Assembly: GCF_018390535.1 (NCBI RefSeq)
Contig: NZ_JAHBBW010000008.1
Span: forward strand, 1 to 64,000
From: Bacteroides propionicigenes
Lineage (GTDB): Bacteria > Bacteroidota > Bacteroidia > Bacteroidales > Bacteroidaceae
Length of the DNA: 64,000 bases
Direction: 5' to 3'
A program made the translations under genes and the position numbers. The number at the start of each line of letters is the position of its first letter. Position 1 is the first letter of the stretch. Below, in pieces: positions 8,337 to 17,031 of the stretch. Under the pieces are notes generated by a model. The model made no database searches and was not told the DNA's origin. It worked only from the letters and a program-made list of their open reading frames with translations.

Positions 8337-9008
8337 ATGACTGTCGTATACGAGGACAATCATATCATTATAGTAAACAAGACCGCTTCCGAGATAGTTC
8401 AGGGAGACAAAACGGGCGATACGCCGCTTTCGGAGACCGTAAAGCTGTATCTCAAGGAGAAATACCAAAAGCCCGGCAATGTCTTTATCGGTGTCACGCA
8501 CCGTCTGGACCGCCCCGTAAGCGGTCTTGTTGTTTTTGCCAAAACCAGTAAGGCGCTTACCCGTCTGAACGAGATGTTCAAGAACAGCGAGGTGAAGAAA
8601 ACCTATTGGGCAGTGGTGAAGAACCAGCCTCGGGAGCCGGAAGGCGAGCTGGTGAACTATTTGGTACGTAATGAGAAGCAAAACAAGAGTTATGCCTACG
8701 ATAAGGAAGTGCCGAACAGCAAGAAAGCGATTTTGCATTATCGGCTCATAGCCAAGTCACAGAACTACTGTTTACTGGAGATAGACCTGAAAACGGGGCG
8801 TCATCACCAGATACGTTGCCAGTTGGCAAAGATGGGGTGTCCCATTAAGGGAGATTTGAAATACGGCTCTCCCCGTTCCAACCCCGACGGAAGCATCTGC
8901 CTGCATGCGCGCTTTGTGCGCTTTGTACATCCGGTGTCCAAGGAACTGATAGAGGTGGAAGCCCCTGTTCCTGCCGGCAATCTGTGGAATGGCTTTGAAA
9001 TGATTTGA
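8337..9008 (+). CDS. RluA-family RNA pseudouridine synthase
   Basis: The 223-residue protein carries the catalytic motif HRLDRPVSGLVVFAKT, with the catalytic Asp at residue 58. Later family elements are KTGRHHQIRCQLA and a C-terminal LHARFVRFVHPVS. There is no N-terminal S4 domain, so it resembles the short RluA/RluC-like or TruC-like members. It isomerises uridine in rRNA or tRNA; the target base cannot be told from sequence. It follows fabG closely and precedes the S9 peptidase by 22 bp. Confidence 0.9.
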   Translation: MTVVYEDNHIIIVNKTASEIVQGDKTGDTPLSETVKLYLKEKYQKPGNVFIGVTHRLDRPVSGLVVFAKTSKALTRLNEMFKNSEVKKTYWAVVKNQPREPEGELVNYLVRNEKQNKSYAYDKEVPNSKKAILHYRLIAKSQNYCLLEIDLKTGRHHQIRCQLAKMGCPIKGDLKYGSPRSNPDGSICLHARFVRFVHPVSKELIEVEAPVPAGNLWNGFEMI

Positions 9009-9030
9009 TAATCTGTTAATAACAAATTCA

Positions 9031-11568
9031 ATGAAAAAGATTCTGATTCTTTCGGGACTGTCCCTGCTTGCAGCGTTTGCAGTCCGGGCGCAGGATAAAG
9101 TGACCGAATACAATGTACGTCCTGCCGTTGCGGTGCGTACTCCTATTCAGGGGGACAGCATCAACTTTACAGGAGAGAAATTCACGACCGATAACCTGCT
9201 GAAGACCGACATCAGCCTTGACTTCGACGGACGTCCTTACGAACGCATAGCGGCAGATACCGCAGGCTATGTACGGGTGGAGAAAGCGGATAAGGATAAT
9301 CTGTTCTATCTGTTTGCCACCAACCTGCGTGCGGAACGCTTTATGAAAGGAAAGCTGAGTATTTACTCTCCCGCGCGTTTCGAGGTGTTTGTGAATGGCG
9401 TTTCCAAGCAATCCAAAACGACTGCGGAAGATAGCTTGTCGCAGGTTGCCCCTTCGGTACTCAGTTTGCGTCTGGAGCCGGAAGCGGATTATGAGATAGT
9501 CGTTAAATTGTTGTCAGCGGCTGCTGATAAGGCCGTTCCCGCATTGAAGTGCGAGTTTGAGAAAGATAAGGAGTTTGCCGATGTCGGCTATCGGATTGCA
9601 CCCGATTTGAAAAGACGTTTCGCACTGCACAATACGGCTTTCGGAAGCCGCGTGCGTTCGGTCAGTCTCTCTCCGAACGGCAAGTATCTGCTTACCTGCT
9701 ATGCGGATAACTATTCGTTGAAACGTTCAAGGACACGTTGTGAGCTGACTGAACTGAAGACAGGCAGGGTGATACTGCCCGCTGCCGATGAGAAAATGCG
9801 CTGGATGCCCCGTAGTAATAAGCTCTATTATACTGCAACCGGCAGGCAACGGAATGATTTGGTGGTGTTCGACCCGGTTACCATGCGCGAGGAAGTGCTG
9901 CTGAAGGATGTTCCCGAAGGATATTTTGCATGGTCGCCCGCAGAAGACTATCTTATCTACTCTCCCGATGATAAGGGAGAAGCGGTCAGCGGTCCTTTGA
10001 AACGGCTGCTGCATCCCGACGACCGTATTCCCGATGCGCGTTCCCGTAACTATCTTGTTAAGTACGACCCGGCAACAGGCCTCTCCGAACGACTCACTTA
10101 TGGCAGCCATGCCGTCTATCTGAATGACATATCTTCTGACGGCAAGAAACTCTTGTGCTCCACCTCTAAATCGAATATCACTCAGTGTCCTTTCTCCCTC
10201 ACTTCCATCTTCGAGGTCGATTTGGCTACGTTGCAGGTGGATACGCTGGTGGCATGGGATCCCTATGTCAACAGAGCGGCTTACTCTCCCGACGGTGGAC
10301 AGCTTTTGGTAATAGGCAGTCCGATGGCTTTTGACGGAATAGGGAAGAATTGCGGCGGGCATCCTGTCGCCAATGATTTTGATACCCAGGCATTCATTGT
10401 GGACAAAGCCACGAAAAAGGGCAGTCCTATCACACGCGATTTTAATCCCGCCGTTGACTTCTTGCAGTGGAACCGTGTCGACGGTTGTATTTACTTCAAT
10501 ACAACGGACGAAGATTGCAGACATATCTACCGCTATGTTCCGAAGACGGGCAGCTTTGAAATGCTGCCGCTTCAGGAAGATGTGATTTCTTCCTTCGATT
10601 TGGCGGAACACAATCCTACGGTTGCCGCCTATGTCGGTGGTGGAAATACCAGTGTGGGAGTTGCCTATACGTACGATGTGAAGAAGAAAACGTCTGTCTT
10701 GCTTGCCAACCCGATGAAGCCCGTTTTGGATAAAATAGATATGGGCGCCATGAAGGAATGGAACTTTATGGCGGAAGACGGTACGGAGATAAAAGGCATG
10801 ATATGCCTGCCGCCGTCTTTCGACCCGAATAAGAAATATCCGCTTATCGTTTATTACTATGGCGGGACTACACCTACCACACGCGGCATTACTTCCCCTT
10901 ATTGTGCGCAGCTGTTCGCATCACGCGATTATGTGGTTTATGTTGTCCAGCCCAGCGGAGCTATCGGTTACGGTCAGGAATTCTCCGCCCGCCATGTCAA
11001 CGCATGGGGAGAACGTACCGCTGATGAAATTATCGAGGGAACGAAGAAATTTTGCGCTGCTCATCCGTTTGTCGACGACAAGCGTATCGGTTGCATCGGA
11101 GCATCTTATGGCGGCTTCATGACGATGTACTTGCAGACAAAGACGGACTTGTTTGCCGCTGCCGTTTCGCATGCAGGCATCAGCAACGTGACCAGTTATT
11201 GGGGCGAGGGCTATTGGGGCTATTCCTATAACTCCGTTGCCGCTGCCGGGAGCTATCCGTGGAATAATCCCGACCTGTTTACAAAACACGGGGCATTGTT
11301 CAATGCGGATAAAATCAAGACTCCGCTGCTGTTGCTGCACGGTACGGTCGATACGAATGTGCCTGTAGGCGAAAGCATCCAGTTGTACAATGCGTTGAAG
11401 ATATTGGGCAAGCCGGTGGAGTTTATAACGGTGGATGGCGAGAACCATTTCATCAGTGATTATCCCAAGCGCGAGCTATGGCACAACTCTATCATGGCAT
11501 GGTTTGCACGTTGGTTGCAGGACAGTCCGGCATGGTGGAATGACCTTTACCCGGAAAGACATTGGTAA
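9031..11568 (+). CDS. S9-family prolyl oligopeptidase (dipeptidyl-peptidase type)
   Basis: The 845-residue protein has a signal peptide (FAVRAQ), a long N-terminal region that should fold as the beta-propeller of S9 peptidases (repeated SPNGKYLLT, SPAEDYLIYS and SPDGGQLLV strands), and a C-terminal alpha/beta-hydrolase. The catalytic triad is readable: Ser692 in GASYGGF, Asp774 in HGTVDTNVP and His806 in GENHFI. Such enzymes cleave peptides after proline or alanine in the periplasm and feed amino-acid and dipeptide uptake. It is longer than typical DPP-IV by an N-terminal extension. A strong terminator follows within 15 bp. Confidence 0.9.
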   Translation: MKKILILSGLSLLAAFAVRAQDKVTEYNVRPAVAVRTPIQGDSINFTGEKFTTDNLLKTDISLDFDGRPYERIAADTAGYVRVEKADKDNLFYLFATNLRAERFMKGKLSIYSPARFEVFVNGVSKQSKTTAEDSLSQVAPSVLSLRLEPEADYEIVVKLLSAAADKAVPALKCEFEKDKEFADVGYRIAPDLKRRFALHNTAFGSRVRSVSLSPNGKYLLTCYADNYSLKRSRTRCELTELKTGRVILPAADEKMRWMPRSNKLYYTATGRQRNDLVVFDPVTMREEVLLKDVPEGYFAWSPAEDYLIYSPDDKGEAVSGPLKRLLHPDDRIPDARSRNYLVKYDPATGLSERLTYGSHAVYLNDISSDGKKLLCSTSKSNITQCPFSLTSIFEVDLATLQVDTLVAWDPYVNRAAYSPDGGQLLVIGSPMAFDGIGKNCGGHPVANDFDTQAFIVDKATKKGSPITRDFNPAVDFLQWNRVDGCIYFNTTDEDCRHIYRYVPKTGSFEMLPLQEDVISSFDLAEHNPTVAAYVGGGNTSVGVAYTYDVKKKTSVLLANPMKPVLDKIDMGAMKEWNFMAEDGTEIKGMICLPPSFDPNKKYPLIVYYYGGTTPTTRGITSPYCAQLFASRDYVVYVVQPSGAIGYGQEFSARHVNAWGERTADEIIEGTKKFCAAHPFVDDKRIGCIGASYGGFMTMYLQTKTDLFAAAVSHAGISNVTSYWGEGYWGYSYNSVAAAGSYPWNNPDLFTKHGALFNADKIKTPLLLLHGTVDTNVPVGESIQLYNALKILGKPVEFITVDGENHFISDYPKRELWHNSIMAWFARWLQDSPAWWNDLYPERHW

Positions 11569-11580
11569 ATGAAAGATAAC

Positions 11581-11625
11581 AAAAAAGCCGTTTCCCGGAA
11601 TAGACAAGGAGGAAACGGCTTTTTT
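11581..11625. terminator. Bidirectional intrinsic terminator
   Basis: AAAAAAGCCGTTTCC (11581-11595) pairs with GGAAACGGCTTTTTT (11611-11625). With A-run and T-run on the two sides it can stop transcription from the S9 peptidase and from the opposing regulator gene. Confidence 0.9.
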
Positions 11626-12006
11626 GTTGTTAGTGCGCTTACTATTATTCGGCCACTTCAAGTTGTGTTTTGGATGCTCTTGGCCATTTGCAACTGTGCT
11701 CAGACCAAGAACTATCCGTCACAAACAAACATAAACAGGGCTGCTACTAATACTAATCTTTTTGTTTTTCAATTGCTTTAATAGGTTTATATTTGGTTCA
11801 GTCTTAGTTTAGGTAGATTTTGCTTTAATACTACTGTGGACTTGATGTCCACATAAACTATACTTCAAATGATGTGCCAAAATTAGCAAGTGAGTGATAA
11901 GGAACTGATAATTAGCATGCTAATGTTGCGGCGGCGGGATGGCACATCGTAGAAATGTGTGGAAATGTGTGGAAAGTGTGGAATGGAGTGTAGAGTTTTT
12001 CCACAA
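11626..12006. other. Convergent intergenic region with a 19-bp dyad and short GTGTGG repeats
   Basis: There is no credible gene. It holds a 19-bp dyad, TGTGGACTTGATGTCCACA, at 11835-11853 with 7-bp perfect arms. A tandem run of about 10-bp GAAATGTGTG-like units lies at about 11950-11985, ending in TTTTTCCACA, which could pair back with the TGTGGAAA units. Neither has an assigned role. Confidence 0.6.
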
Positions 12007-13428
12007 TCACAGTTCTATTCCGTATAGTTTAAGTTTGTTGTAGAGTGTTTTCCGGTCTATGCCGAGTAGTTGTGCGGCGCGGCTTTTGTTGTAACCTGTC
12101 TGTTTCAAGGCTTCGATGATTTGTTGCTTTTCGGCTTCTTCGTTGCGGAGCGGCATACCGGCAGACGGAGTAACCTGATTTTGCAGTTCGCTAAGTTCGT
12201 TCAGGGTAATGAACCTGTCTTGAGCTAAGAGGGTGGCTCGGCGGACGATATTCTTCATCTGGCGCAGATTGCCCGGCCACTGGTATTCCAATAAGGCTTT
12301 GGACGCTTTCTCGTCAAAGCCGATGAGATGCTTGTCCAGTTCACGGTTGGCTTGGTCAAGGAAGAAGTTGGCAAAGAGAAGGATGTCCTCGCGGCGGTCT
12401 TTCAGCTGCGGCATACGCAGGGTGAATTCATTGATGCGGTGGTAGAGGTCTTCGCGGAATGTACCTTTCTCGATGGCCTGTTCCAGATTCTCATTGGTGG
12501 CGGATACTAAGCGCACATCTACCTGTATCTCCTTGTTAGAGCCGATAGGACGTATTTTACGTTCTTGCAGGGCGCGAAGCAATTGTATCTGTACCTCATA
12601 GCTGAGGTTTCCTATTTCATCCAAGAAGATAGTACCGCCGTTGGCAGCTACGAATGCACCGGTTTTGTCGGTCAGCGCACCGGTAAAAGAACCTTTTACA
12701 TGACCGAAGAATTCGGAAGCGGCAAGTTCTTTGGGAATAGCTCCGCAATCAATGGCTATGAACGGCTGTTCTGAGCGTCGGCTCAGCTGATGGATGCGTT
12801 GTGCCACGTACTCCTTGCCTGTTCCGCTGGCTCCGTTGATGAGGACGGACATATTGGTGGGAGAAACCAGATTTACATAGTTATAAAGTTGTTTGGCAGC
12901 ATCGCTTTCGCCTTCCAGATAGTCGGATGAAGCGCCTTCTGCACCTTTCAGGCAGAGATTGTTGTTGCTCTCGGAATACATGGTCTGTTTGGGTGAAACA
13001 GACGGTCTGTTTGAGGCAAACGTATCATCTGTTTGGGGTGAACGCATGGTCTGTTTTGAGACAGCGGATGAGAGTTTCAGGGCTTCATCCATTTTCTTCA
13101 ATAGCTCATCGGGATTTACGGGCTTTGCGATGTAGTCGCACGCACCCAGTTTCATAGCTTGTACGGCGGATTGTATATCGGCATAGCCCGTCATGATGAT
13201 AAGAGGTATATGCAAGGAATGTTCTCCCAGCCATTTCAGCAAGTCTATGCCGTCACGGTCGGGCAGGCGCAAGTCGGACAGTATCAAGTCTACTGTTTCG
13301 TTTTCAATATGCTTTTGGGCTCGGGATATGCTGCTGGCCGAACTGACTTGGAAACCTTTCTTGCCAAGCCATGTTTTCAACATCATACCGTAAGTGATGT
13401 CATCTTCTACGATTAATATGGATTTCAT
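12007..13428 (-). CDS. NtrC-type sigma54-dependent response regulator
   Basis: The 473-residue protein has a receiver domain (1-120; phospho-acceptor Asp52 in LSDLRLP, conserved Lys102 in AKPV). An AAA+ domain (about 172-405) follows, with Walker A GASGTGKE at 199-206, the sigma54-contacting loop as GSFTGA at 246-251 instead of the usual GAFTGA, and Walker B TIFLDEIG at 266-273. The Fis-type helix-turn-helix is at 430-473. The 121-170 linker is low in complexity and is encoded by a 22-bp DNA repeat array. No kinase is adjacent; the hybrid kinase with HPt domain at 17031 is a candidate partner. A TACCTTTG promoter box is at 13458-13465. Confidence 0.92.
   Translation of the reverse strand: MKSILIVEDDITYGMMLKTWLGKKGFQVSSASSISRAQKHIENETVDLILSDLRLPDRDGIDLLKWLGEHSLHIPLIIMTGYADIQSAVQAMKLGACDYIAKPVNPDELLKKMDEALKLSSAVSKQTMRSPQTDDTFASNRPSVSPKQTMYSESNNNLCLKGAEGASSDYLEGESDAAKQLYNYVNLVSPTNMSVLINGASGTGKEYVAQRIHQLSRRSEQPFIAIDCGAIPKELAASEFFGHVKGSFTGALTDKTGAFVAANGGTIFLDEIGNLSYEVQIQLLRALQERKIRPIGSNKEIQVDVRLVSATNENLEQAIEKGTFREDLYHRINEFTLRMPQLKDRREDILLFANFFLDQANRELDKHLIGFDEKASKALLEYQWPGNLRQMKNIVRRATLLAQDRFITLNELSELQNQVTPSAGMPLRNEEAEKQQIIEALKQTGYNKSRAAQLLGIDRKTLYNKLKLYGIEL
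12983..13069. repeat. Four 22-bp palindromic units inside a coding region
   Basis: Units beginning GTCTGTTT (the third as ATCTGTTT) start at 12983, 13005, 13027 and 13049, spaced exactly 22 bp. The first is a near-perfect palindrome: GTCTGTTT, five bases, AAACAGAC. Copies two to four keep the left arm and lose parts of the right. The array encodes the receiver-AAA+ linker of the minus-strand regulator. Because 22 is not a multiple of three, each unit is read in a different frame, and the peptide KQTM recurs only after 22 residues. Confidence 0.8.
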
Positions 13429-13457
13429 CCCTTCTGCTTTTTATCTCTTTTATGATG

Positions 13458-13494
13458 CAAAGGTAAATCGTTTTGTTCGATTTTAGTATATTTG
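13458..13494. promoter_or_regulatory. Divergent promoter boxes
   Basis: A minus-strand TACCTTTG (13458-13465) lies 30 bp before the regulator ATG. A plus-strand TATATTTG (13487-13494) lies 26 bp before the cyclophilin ATG. Both match TAnnTTTG; clear -33 elements were not found. Confidence 0.6.
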
Positions 13495-13520
13495 CAGACT
13501 TAAATTAAACAAAAAGACAG

Positions 13521-14360
13521 ATGAAAAGAAATCTCATTGTATTATTAACTATACTGGCTTGCGGTCTGACGGCCTGCAAACCAGGACAAAAGAAAGACGG
13601 AAATATGGAAAAAGAAACGAAGTTGAAGATTGAAACAAGTGCGGGTGACATCATCGTGAAATTGTATAACGAGACGCCGAAGCATCGCGATAACTTTATC
13701 AAGCTGGCCGAGGACGGTACTTATGAGGGTACTCTGTTTCACCGCGTCATCAAGGACTTCATGATACAAGCGGGAGACCCCGAATCGAAGAATGCTCCGA
13801 AAGGCAAGATGCTGGGAGCCGGTGATGTGGGATACACTGTTCCTGCGGAGTTTGTCTATCCTAAATACTTCCATAAGAAAGGTGCGCTGTCGGCTGCCCG
13901 TCAGGGAGATAATGTGAACCCGAAGAAGGAGTCATCCGGCTGTCAGTTCTACATCGTGACCGGAAAGGTGTATAACGACTCCACGCTTCTCGGCATGGAA
14001 CATCAGATGAACCAGGCACGCCTGAACAATGCTTTCAATGCTTTGGCGCAGAAGCATATGAAGGAAATCTACAAGATGCGTAAGGACGGAGATCAGGAGG
14101 GATTGATGAATCTGCAAGATACACTCATCGCGCAGGCTGAGGCTCAGGTAGCCAACGAACCGGAATTCCGTTTCACGCCGGAGCAGGTGAAGGCTTATAC
14201 TACTGTTGGCGGCACGCCGCATCTGGACGGCGAATATACCGTATTCGGCGAAGTGGTTGAGGGCATGGATATCGTAGATAAGATTCAACAAGTGAAGACA
14301 GACCGCAGTGACCGTCCGGAAGAGGATGTGAAGATTAAAAAGGTGACTGTGATTGATTAA
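13521..14360 (+). CDS. Cyclophilin-type peptidyl-prolyl isomerase lipoprotein
   Basis: The 279-residue protein has a lipobox GLTAC (Cys19), so it is probably membrane-anchored in the periplasm. The cyclophilin fold is evident from TSAGDIIVKLYNETPKHRDNF, FHRVIKDFMIQAGDP, the SGCQFYIVTG strand and TPHLDGEYTVFGEVVEGMDIVDKI. An insertion of about 60 charged residues (roughly 160-220) separates the last two elements and is unusual for a minimal cyclophilin. It catalyses cis-trans proline isomerisation during folding of exported proteins. The M16 peptidase gene starts six bases after its stop, so the two are likely cotranscribed. Confidence 0.92.
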   Translation: MKRNLIVLLTILACGLTACKPGQKKDGNMEKETKLKIETSAGDIIVKLYNETPKHRDNFIKLAEDGTYEGTLFHRVIKDFMIQAGDPESKNAPKGKMLGAGDVGYTVPAEFVYPKYFHKKGALSAARQGDNVNPKKESSGCQFYIVTGKVYNDSTLLGMEHQMNQARLNNAFNALAQKHMKEIYKMRKDGDQEGLMNLQDTLIAQAEAQVANEPEFRFTPEQVKAYTTVGGTPHLDGEYTVFGEVVEGMDIVDKIQQVKTDRSDRPEEDVKIKKVTVID

Positions 14361-14366
14361 TAAAGA

Positions 14367-15602
14367 ATGAAGATAAATAAGCATTGCTTCTCCAACGGCC
14401 TGCGGCTGGTACATCACGAAGATACCAGTACGCAAATGGTGGCGTTGAACATAGTTTATGATGTCGGTGCGCGCGACGAGCATCCCGAACATACCGGTTT
14501 TGCCCATTTGTTTGAGCATCTGATGTTCGGCGGTTCGGCGCATATTCCCGATTATGATACGCCCTTGCAACTGGCGGGGGGAGAAAACAATGCTTGGACA
14601 AATAATGATATAACCAATTACTACCTTACTGTTCCGAAACCGAATGTGGAGACAGCCTTTTGGCTGGAGTCCGACAGGATGTTGGAGCTGGCTTTCAGCG
14701 AGCAAAGCCTCGAAGTGCAGCGCGGTGTGGTAATGGAAGAGTTTAAACAGCGCTGTCTCAACCAGCCGTACGGTGATGTGGGACATTTGCTCCGTCCGCT
14801 GGCATTCCGGGTACATCCGTACCGTTGGCCCACTATCGGCAAGGAACTTTCGCACATAGAGCAGGCTACACTGGACGAAGTAAAGAGTTTCTTCTATCGC
14901 TTCTATGCTCCGAACAATGCCGTGTTGGCTGTGACGGGAAACATTTCATGGGATGAAACTGTTAGGCTTACCGAGAAGTGGTTTGCTGCCATTCCGCGGA
15001 GAGACGTTCCGGTGAGGCGATTGCCGCAAGAGCCGGAGCAGACGCAGGAACGCAGGCTGACGGTAGAAAGAAATGTGCCGCTGGATGCCTTGTTCATGGG
15101 TTATCATATGTGCAGTCGTGAGAGTGCCGATTATTATGCATTCGATATATTGTCCGATATTCTCAGTAACGGGCGTTCCAGTCGCTTAAACCGTCGTTTG
15201 GTGCAAGAACAGAACATTTTCTCCGGTATTGACGCATACATCAGCGGCACGCGTGATGCGGGGTTGCTGCAAATCAGCGGTAAACCTGCGGCAGGTGTGT
15301 CATTGGAACAGGCGGAAGCGGCTGTCCGCAAGGAATTGGAAGAATTGCGGCAGTCTCCGGTAGGTGAGCAGGAGTTGGAGAAGGTCAAGAATAAGTTTGA
15401 ATCCACCCAGATATTCGGCAATATCAATTACCTGAATGTAGCCACAAACCTTGCTTGGTTTGAACTGACGGGAAAGGCGGAAGATATTGACCTCGAAGTA
15501 GAGCGTTATCGTTCTGTTACGACGGAGCAGCTGTATACTGTGGCGCAGCGTAGCTTCTGCGAAAACAATACCGTGGTATTATATTATAAGAGTGATAAAT
15601 GA
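14367..15602 (+). CDS. M16-family (insulinase-like) zinc peptidase
   Basis: The 411-residue protein carries the inverted zinc motif HLFEH (His47, Glu50, His51) in GFAHLFEHLMF. The downstream acidic residue region EVQRGVVMEEFKQR supplies the third ligand. The second half (about 190-390) is the non-catalytic M16 domain ending in NINYLNVATNLAWFELTG. Size fits a two-domain processing-peptidase-like member. There is no signal peptide, so the protein looks cytoplasmic. It follows the cyclophilin gene by six bases and precedes a MATE exporter. Confidence 0.9.
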   Translation: MKINKHCFSNGLRLVHHEDTSTQMVALNIVYDVGARDEHPEHTGFAHLFEHLMFGGSAHIPDYDTPLQLAGGENNAWTNNDITNYYLTVPKPNVETAFWLESDRMLELAFSEQSLEVQRGVVMEEFKQRCLNQPYGDVGHLLRPLAFRVHPYRWPTIGKELSHIEQATLDEVKSFFYRFYAPNNAVLAVTGNISWDETVRLTEKWFAAIPRRDVPVRRLPQEPEQTQERRLTVERNVPLDALFMGYHMCSRESADYYAFDILSDILSNGRSSRLNRRLVQEQNIFSGIDAYISGTRDAGLLQISGKPAAGVSLEQAEAAVRKELEELRQSPVGEQELEKVKNKFESTQIFGNINYLNVATNLAWFELTGKAEDIDLEVERYRSVTTEQLYTVAQRSFCENNTVVLYYKSDK

Positions 15603-15678
15603 AACAAAAGTTTCCTACATTCCCTTATGCCTTTAAAACTGTTAGTTTTTCCCTTTGAAATAAATTTTAGACAGTAAG

Positions 15679-17031
15679 ATGATGAATTTAATAGCCGGCT
15701 ATAAACAGCATTATAAAGCGTTGATATTTTTGGGGCTTCCCATTGTTATCGGGCAGGTGGGTGTAATTATTCTCGGTTTTGCAGATACCCTGATGATTGG
15801 GCATCACAGTACGGAGGAACTGGGTGCGGCTTCTTTTGTAAACAATGTATTTACGCTTTGCATCATTTTCAGTACCGGTTTCAGCTACGGACTGACACCT
15901 ATTGTGGGCAGTCTTTACGGCAATCGTCGGTTTGCCGAAGCGGGGCAGGCATTGCGTTGCAGTCTGGTGGCGAATGTACTGGTGGCGTTGCTCCTTACTC
16001 TCATCATGACGGTGGTCTACTTCAACGTGGAACGTCTGGGGCAGCCCGAGGAGTTGCTGCCATTGATAAAACCTTATTATCTGGTATTGCTTGCTTCGTT
16101 GGTTTTCGTTATGCTGTTCAACGGCTTCAAGCAATTTACGGATGGCATAACAGATACCAAGACCGCCATGTGGATACTGCTGGGCGGGAATGGCCTGAAC
16201 ATCATAGGCAACTATATTCTTATCAACGGTAAGTTGGGCTTTCCCGAGTTGGGACTGTTGGGGGCGGGTATCAGTACGCTATTCTCACGTATTATGATGG
16301 TTGTGGTCTTTGCGCTGATAGTGCTTCGCGGCCGCCGTTTCATCCGTTACCGGGTCGGGTTCTCCCGTATGGGGTGGTCGCTTCCGGTGTTCAGGCAACT
16401 CAATGCGCTGGGCTGGCCCGTCGGGTTGCAGATGGGAATGGAGACGGCTTCTTTCAGCCTTAGCGCTATCATGGTGGGGTGGCTGGGAACTATCGCTTTG
16501 GCGTCCCATCAGATTATGCTGACTATTTCGCAATTCACTTTTATGATGTACTACGGTATGGGCGCAGCGGTAGCGGTACGTGTCAGCAACTTCAAGGGGC
16601 AGGGCGACATGGAGAACGTACGCCGTTCCACCTATGCTGGCTTCCACCTGATAATGGCTATGGAGATAGTTCTGATGAGTATTGTTTTTGTGATGCGCGG
16701 ACAAGTGGGCGGTTGGTTTACGGACAGTGCCGAGGCTTCGGCGTTGGTAGCGTCTTTATTCTTCCCTTTCTTGATTTATCAGTTTGGTGACGGATTACAA
16801 ATCAACTTTGCCAATGCACTGCGAGGCATATCGGATGTAAAGCCGATGATGATTATTGCGTTTATTTCTTATTTTATTATATCTTTGCCCGTAGGATATT
16901 TTTGCGGTTTTGTACTGGGCTGGGGATTGGTCGGCGTCTGGATGGCTTTCCCGTTCGGACTGACCAGTGCCGGATTGATGCTGTGGTTGCGCTTCCGCTA
17001 TAAAACGGGAAAGAAGGTGGAATCTTTTTAA
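15679..17031 (+). CDS. MATE-family multidrug/sodium antiporter
   Basis: The 450-residue protein has about twelve hydrophobic helices in two homologous halves. MATE landmarks are GQVGVIILGFADTLMIGHHSTEELGAAS near the N-terminus and GLQMGMETASFSLSAIMVGWLG at the start of the second half. It exports cationic drugs or metabolites in exchange for Na+ or H+ across the inner membrane; the substrate is unknown. Its stop codon overlaps the start of the histidine kinase gene by one base (TAATG), which points to translational coupling. Confidence 0.92.
   Translation: MMNLIAGYKQHYKALIFLGLPIVIGQVGVIILGFADTLMIGHHSTEELGAASFVNNVFTLCIIFSTGFSYGLTPIVGSLYGNRRFAEAGQALRCSLVANVLVALLLTLIMTVVYFNVERLGQPEELLPLIKPYYLVLLASLVFVMLFNGFKQFTDGITDTKTAMWILLGGNGLNIIGNYILINGKLGFPELGLLGAGISTLFSRIMMVVVFALIVLRGRRFIRYRVGFSRMGWSLPVFRQLNALGWPVGLQMGMETASFSLSAIMVGWLGTIALASHQIMLTISQFTFMMYYGMGAAVAVRVSNFKGQGDMENVRRSTYAGFHLIMAMEIVLMSIVFVMRGQVGGWFTDSAEASALVASLFFPFLIYQFGDGLQINFANALRGISDVKPMMIIAFISYFIISLPVGYFCGFVLGWGLVGVWMAFPFGLTSAGLMLWLRFRYKTGKKVESF

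Noticed and set aside
11569..11781. Short gene after the S9 peptidase
   Set aside because: The open frame runs straight through a strong terminator hairpin and has no promoter or domain.
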